Notes under the pieces: generated by a model | What the model saw: the letters and a program-made list of their open reading frames with translations, nothing else | Database searches by the model: none | What the model was told of the DNA's origin: nothing | From: Ochotona curzoniae | Taxonomy: Eukaryota; Chordata; Mammalia; Lagomorpha; Ochotonidae | Direction of reading: 5' to 3' | Length of the DNA: 64,000 bases | NCBI RefSeq assembly: GCF_017591425.1 | Contig: NW_024467083.1 | Span: 16,235,001 to 16,299,000, forward strand | In this document: positions 58,921-64,000 of the stretch, one piece after another | How positions within the stretch are numbered: the stretch's first letter is position 1 | How the letters are laid out: every line of letters begins with the position of its first letter | Made by a program: the position numbers and the translations under genes

Positions 58921-61089
58921 ATGAGCATTTAAAAATCAAATTTTAAAATGAGTCAAGTGGTCAAATACTAAATGTCAGAACAGTAAAATAAATAACCAAA
59001 CATGAGTAACTGACCACTTGTAAATTTAAAATTTTATGTAGAAATAAGCCAGACAGAATATAGAAAACATACTTTGAATGAATTTAGTTTGGTATTAATA
59101 CCCATTTTTCTCCTAATAAACATCTTGAGAAATCACTAAATCTTACAGTAAAATATGTAAGGCATAAAGCATCTATCTCACTAAAGCACAAGGACACTCA
59201 CATTATGTGAACTAAGATTCAATGCTTTGACTTTACAATATTGGAAAAGTGATGTGCATTTATTAGGAACTCTGCTTTGAACGTGGGTATTTTCCTGAAC
59301 AAGCCAGATGCATTATAATAATTCATCTTGATGTAGAACAAACTGGTTCCAGGCAGCCATGCTCTCACAAGGTCAAACACCAACACTAGGTAATGTACCA
59401 TATTGCTAAGCTATGACACTCAATGGATTAGATGTAGTAAGTGAATTGTAAACCTATGCCATTTCCATTTTCTAACAGAATTATCAAGATGTAACCACAT
59501 GACAAGTTGAGAGGCATGAGTACTATGACATGAAAAACATGTTCTAAAACATCTTAAAGTAAAAACAAAAATTTTAAGGGAGCACAGGCTGTGAAACAGT
59601 TTTGGACAATAAATGGTTGAGAAATAGATCAGTGCCATACTGCTAGAAGGAATTTGGAAGCACACTCATTTATATCCAATTGTCCCATGACCTCTTTGCA
59701 ATTTTTGAAGAGTACATGATGCCCTCCAACAGAGTGACTAGGATGATCTTTGCAACTAATGCCAGCTGACCTTGTCACATCTCCAGCTAAAATTATTCTA
59801 AAGGTCAGTTTTGAGTCTTTTCAGAATAAACTCAAATTTGTTGATGTGGGTTAACAAAGACTTAGTGTTAGTCTTTTCCTCGGATGTTATCCTACTCATT
59901 TTCTCCCTTTCAAACCCTAAGCACTGTGTGTTTCTCCAACTTGGGGCCTTGACGAAGCAGCTCTCACCTCTTTTCCTGTTCCACCAGCCCCCTCTCACCA
60001 GCTGGACCTCCATCTAGATACCACCAGTATCTACAGACCTCAACCAGTGCCGCCTTTGACTGCAGACTCCTGCGTGCCTCAGTCTTAACCATTACCTTTG
60101 CTCTGTGATGCTGTATGTTTTGTCCTCAGTAAGGGAAGGAAAACAAATCTTGTTCACTCTTGAAAGCTTACCACCAAGTCTACCTACCTGTCAAATGGCT
60201 GACTGGGCAAAAGAGTAATCAAATATGTCCATGAAACAAGGTAATGTGACAAAAAGCAGAATTTCACACTGAAAAGACAGACATAAGCACAAAGATACTA
60301 GGCAAAAAAATAGGACAAAATAAAAGCATAAAGGTTGACAGTATGGAAGGATTACAGGTGATTTCTCCATGGAACTTTTCTAGACTGGCTTGTATTTTCT
60401 GAGTATTTAGAGTAAATTTTAGAATGCAAACGTCCAATTTATCAAAGAAAATCAAGTGTTATTAAAATATGCTTTATTACCTTAAAGTAGTATTTGAAAA
60501 ATATGTAATTATTACATTTTTGTCCCAACAATGCAAAGTAGTCTAGAAACAGTTTTTCAAAGTGGCACAATATTCAAATATTGGACATTAGCATAAACAG
60601 TTAATTTTTTAAAGTTTTTTTTTTTTAAATTCAGCTTTCAACTTTAATATTTTGACTGCCAGGAAACCTTCCCATTTCATAACTGCTAAGCCGAGGGAGT
60701 TCTGCTGGGTGTCATCCGCCCAGCATGTTTCAGTGCCAGTGTCTACAGTTGTCTGATTCAAAACCTCTAATTAGCTGCTTTATCTTCTACTGGAATTCTT
60801 CTAGTGCTAAGTTTTAATCGTCCAAATTAATTGAAATACTGTAGCAATTTCAGATTAACATTTTCAAAATTAACAATGCATAAAATGAAATCACCCATAA
60901 ATCTGTTTGGTTACAGCAGCCACTAATGAACTCTGCAAAGCGTACCAGATCCCACTGCTAATTTGCACATGGTACACAGCTAGACCTCATGAACAGACTT
61001 TCCTCTAGCCAAAGCCTGGCACAAGTAAGGTACACACTAGATTGCTGGAAGGGTAAAGACGCAGAAGCCAAATAAACTGCAATAAAGGT
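58921..61089. other. Unique intron
   Basis: No gene or repeat recognised over 2.1 kb apart from a T-run at 60617-60629. Confidence 0.55.
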
Positions 61090-61190
61090 TGGAGCTCACT
61101 AGGAACTGTGTGATCTTGGGAAATTACTTAACTCTCAAGAACACTGACTTCCTCTGCTGGAAAATCCCCACAATGTCTGCCTTCTGATAC
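61090..61190 (+). mobile_element. MIR SINE fragment
   Basis: GGAACTGTGTGATCTTGGGAAATTACTTAACTCTC, then GACTTCCTCTGCTGGAAAATCCC, a clear MIR core. Confidence 0.8.
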
Positions 61191-61284
61191 TCAGTTTCAT
61201 CTAATTCCCTTCTGCACATGTAACATCTGTCACATCACTCTAACCAACAGAAGATGGCAAAAACAATGGCATGGCACTTGTTGC

Positions 61285-61507
61285 AAAAAGATTAATTTTT
61301 TAAAAATGTATCTATTTTGGTGCCAGCAATTCAATCCAGCTCCCCCACATGATTGTCAGTGCCCCAAGTATTTGGGCCACCTCTTATTGTTTCCCAGGGT
61401 GACATTCGCAGAGAGGTGGAATTAAGCAGAGCCAGGACTCAAACCCACACACCCCAGTATGGGATAAAGGTGTCCCAAGAAACAACTGCTATGTCAAAGG
61501 CTGACCC
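61285..61507 (-). mobile_element. C-SINE, older subtype, internally deleted
   Basis: AGATTAATTTTTTAAAAATGTATC, GTGCCCCAAGTATTTGGGCC, GCCAGGACTCAAACCCACAC, AGTATGGGATAAAGGTGTCCCAAG. The middle (reversed TGGGGAGTGA block) is missing. Confidence 0.72.
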
Positions 61508-61919
61508 AATATGTGAGATTTTCATTTCCATCTCACTAGGAGGCACTATTGTCTTCTTGGCTTCCACACTCTGATGAAGCCTGCCCATGGAGCAAAGAAC
61601 TGACCATAACTTTTTGTCAACAGTATGACAGGCATTCAGGCCCAGGAGAAACACATTTCTGCAACATCTATGTCAGTGATCAGGAACCAGATTGCTCCCG
61701 AGTCTTCACATGATATCTACCAAAGCCAACATCTTACATGAAGTTTGATAAGAAATCTTGAAACAGAGAACTCAACTAAGCCTTCCCAAGATTTGACACA
61801 AACGAGACAAGACATAATAAAATGTTGGTGATTTTAGGCCTTGAATTTATGGTAACTTAGCAAGAAAAACATAGCAAGAAAAAATGAGTGCAGGTGTTTA
61901 TATATGCTTGTACTTGTAA

Positions 61920-62120
61920 TAGCAATCATTACTCCTATCATTCACAGAGAACTCATTGTGTGTCAAGGTTTGTGGATGAACAGTGTACCAAACATTTCAG
62001 TTTAGTCACGGTAGCTATAAAACCCCCATTTTAGAGTTAAGGCTTGCTTACTTGCCCAAGATTATAAAACCAGTAAGTGGACAGACAAGACAGAAATCCA
62101 GATCTATGTCACATCAGAGC
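61920..62120 (+). mobile_element. MIR SINE
   Basis: ACTCATTGTGTGTCAAGG, CCCCCATTTTAGAGTTAAGG, CTTGCCCAAGATTATAAAACCAGTAAGTGG and CAGAAATCCAGATC follow MIR closely. Confidence 0.85.
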
Positions 62121-62126
62121 CCCTTA

Positions 62127-62290
62127 CAGGGGTGGGGAACACTTGGTCCATGGACCATATAAATCCTGCAAAATCATTTGGTTTAGTCATACCAAGGTAA
62201 TGGCAGGCACAGCACGAAGTTCAGGAAATCTACAGCAGGCTAATTTTAAGTTTATAATTCTGTATGGCCCAACAATGATGCTATAAATAT
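62127..62290 (+). mobile_element. hAT-type DNA transposon fragment
   Basis: Starts CAGGGGTGGGGAAC, a Charlie-like hAT terminus, and continues TTTGGTTTAGTCATACCAAGG, GGCTAATTTTAAGTTTATAATTCTGTATGGCCC and GATGCTATAAATATCC. The far terminus is not clear. No transposase coding. Confidence 0.6.
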
Positions 62291-63254
62291 CCACATCGAC
62301 TGTAGCAAAATACCTATGCCTTAGTCTAAGCGATTTTACATGACTGCCTCTGGCAATTCATAGCATTGATGTGAATTAAAGCACCTCATATGGACAAAAC
62401 TAAGGTCTGTCCTCTTCCCTGTTTCTTCATTGCTCATTCATTGCAAACAGCCAGGCTATTACCTAGGTCAACACCAACAGGCTGTGTTCTCTGGCTTCCT
62501 AGTATTCTCACTATGACCCTACAGCTGAGAGGGCACCTACATTCCTGCCTGGCTCTATCAGATTTGCTGCATGAGGTCCTATTTCCTCAGATTACTAATG
62601 TGACAGACCAACATTTACTAATACATGGATGAGAAACAGAAGAACAGGGACTATCTGCTTCTTGAAACATACCACTGTTTTCAATGTAGTCTTTCAAATA
62701 GTTAATTGTAAATGCAATCAGTTACAAGGTGATCAATGGTGTGGCAAGAAAACTTATTAGTTGGAATGAACATTTTTGGGAGGCCACAGATCCAGTTTGG
62801 GTATATTTTGGATATATACAGTTTTGGAAATATCAAGTTTGGGGTATAATAGCCAGCTTTGTCTCTTTTGATGTTAGAAAGCAAACAAAAGAGCCTGCAT
62901 GCAAGTGAAAAAGAATGAGGTAAGGAGAGGTGGAACACACAGCCCCAATGTGCTCAACAATAAATACCCAAAATGTCAAATCAAGATTTTTTTTGCCTTC
63001 AACATTCTTTTATGACAGAAACTACAAAAAATAAATCCCATGTGAACAGAGTAGGTTAGTATCACACCCCACCTTGAAAGTTGACACAGAAGCCAAGTTG
63101 ACCAATTCCAGAACACTTTGGCTGCAGCAACTACTTCAGAGATGAGCATATGGGCTAGCCTGGGCGAATTAAAGCCCTCTGATATTTTTGCTAGATTTAC
63201 TTGGAAAAGGGTATTCTATTTTTCTCTGGGTTCACTAGCTGTGAGAGTAATTTT
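62291..63254. other. Unique intron
   Basis: No gene or confident repeat. Confidence 0.5.
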
Positions 63255-63412
63255 GAAATTGTGAGGATAATTTTGAAATCCATGCATATATGGGAAAGCA
63301 TGGAATATGTGTATTTCAAAAAATAAAATTATGCATAGTTTTCAAAAGTTTTTGCATCCAAATAAACATCTTTCAATTGAAATTTTCCATGACCATTTTG
63401 AATTAGCCTTGT
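63255..63412 (-). mobile_element. Copy of the short MITE-like family, reversed
   Basis: Reading minus: TTCAAAATGGTCATGGAAAA, ATTTGGATGCAAAAACTTTTG, ATGCATAATTTTATTTTTTG. This is the best preserved of the three copies; the head word TTCAAAA-GTTCATGGAAAA is the family's signature. Confidence 0.5.
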
Positions 63413-64000
63413 CAACTGAGAATTGCTAATGGACACCTCTGCCTCCAAATGAGAGAAACCTGCCTGAGTAGCCTGCTGACAGAAAGTCAACAGATAAGGA
63501 GAACTGAGATGGGAATAAACTGGGATAAATTCAGCCAAACTCCTGCATCTGTTCTGCTTAAAGCAAAAACACTGGGGACTTTCCATTCACCTTAGTCACT
63601 ATATCTTTACTCCCTATTCCCTCTCTACTTATAAAAACAAACAACCAACAAAAACAATCAGTTTGGGAGCAGGTTTACATTATTTGGCAAACAAAAGCCT
63701 TAGGACCAACATAGAACTGAGCTGACCCAAACCTGATAACAGAGATAATTCTATTTGTCAACCTACTTTCACTGATGTATCTTATTTTGTCTACTTGTTC
63801 CATGTTGTTCAGAATCAATGTTCCTTATCTTTCTTGATAGTCAACTACACCATTTACAGTCTACATGAAGCACTTGGGTAGTTCATCAGCTGTTTACAGA
63901 TACCACCAATTTAACATGTCACATTTACATGTTTTATCTCTTCAACAATTGCAAGCCCCTCAGAGGCAGGGAAATGTCCATGCATTCATAACACTTACTT
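63413..64000. other. VAV3 intron at the window edge
   Basis: No gene. An 85-codon minus frame (63329-63586) overlaps the MITE-like copy and is not recognisable. The last bases AACACTTACTT contain a reversed GTAAGT but no coding sequence can be judged at the edge. Confidence 0.5.

Noticed and set aside
1..64000. CRISPR arrays, prokaryotic operons, tRNA genes, endogenous retroviral genes
   Set aside because: No regularly spaced repeats, no prokaryotic gene layout, no intact tRNA clover-leaf (only tRNA-derived SINE heads) and no gag/pol/env-like frame or paired LTRs seen.

Overview
The window is mammalian nuclear DNA. It is AT-rich, repeat-dense and intronic. The dominant repeat is the tRNA-derived lagomorph C-SINE: I mark 25 copies, many with the CATATGGG box and the poly-A tail that follows a CTCTCTGTATATCT block. 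There are also lagomorph-type L1 3' ends with purine-rich tails. This places the source in Lagomorpha with good confidence. The SINE subtype looks more like pika (Ochotona) than rabbit, but that is a judgement from memory of the families.

The only protein-coding gene I can support is VAV3, on the minus strand. Two consecutive exons are present. Positions 23657-23793 encode the first two thirds of the N-terminal SH3 domain, and 1901-1966 encode the rest. Both have correct splice sites and matching phases, and a 21,690-base intron separates them. The C1-domain side of the gene lies beyond base 64000, and the SH2 and C-terminal SH3 exons lie before base 1. Everything else is intron: part of the intron before the SH3 exon (23794-64000), the whole intron between the two exons, and the start of the next intron (1-1900).

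The most interesting site is inside the upstream intron. At 51448-51478 (minus strand) a short open segment starts with ATG and has an in-frame stop just upstream. It ends after 31 bases at a strong GTAAGT donor in exactly the phase needed to splice into the SH3 exon. A G-quadruplex-type G-run tract follows about 46 bases into the intron, and a GC-richer block lies upstream of the ATG. Together these look like the alternative first exon and promoter of a short SH3-SH2-SH3 VAV3 form. This is an inference.

Layout: 1-9.2 kb holds scattered SINEs, MIR copies and the second exon. 9.2-11.25 kb is a GC-rich, internally repeated element with an A-rich end that I cannot name. 12.8-14.3 kb has a SINE and a 59-base tandem duplication bounded by three copies of one short sequence. 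16.2-18.3 kb is a scrambled lagomorph L1, followed by an old L1M with a SINE insert (18.6-22.3 kb). 25.7-36.7 kb is SINE-rich and contains a 5S rRNA pseudogene. 38.4-41.1 kb has a 5'-inverted L1 with a nested SINE and a further L1 3' end. The rest is mostly unique intron with SINEs, MIR, L2, a hAT fragment and a short dispersed MITE-like family. Nothing prokaryotic, viral or CRISPR-like was seen.
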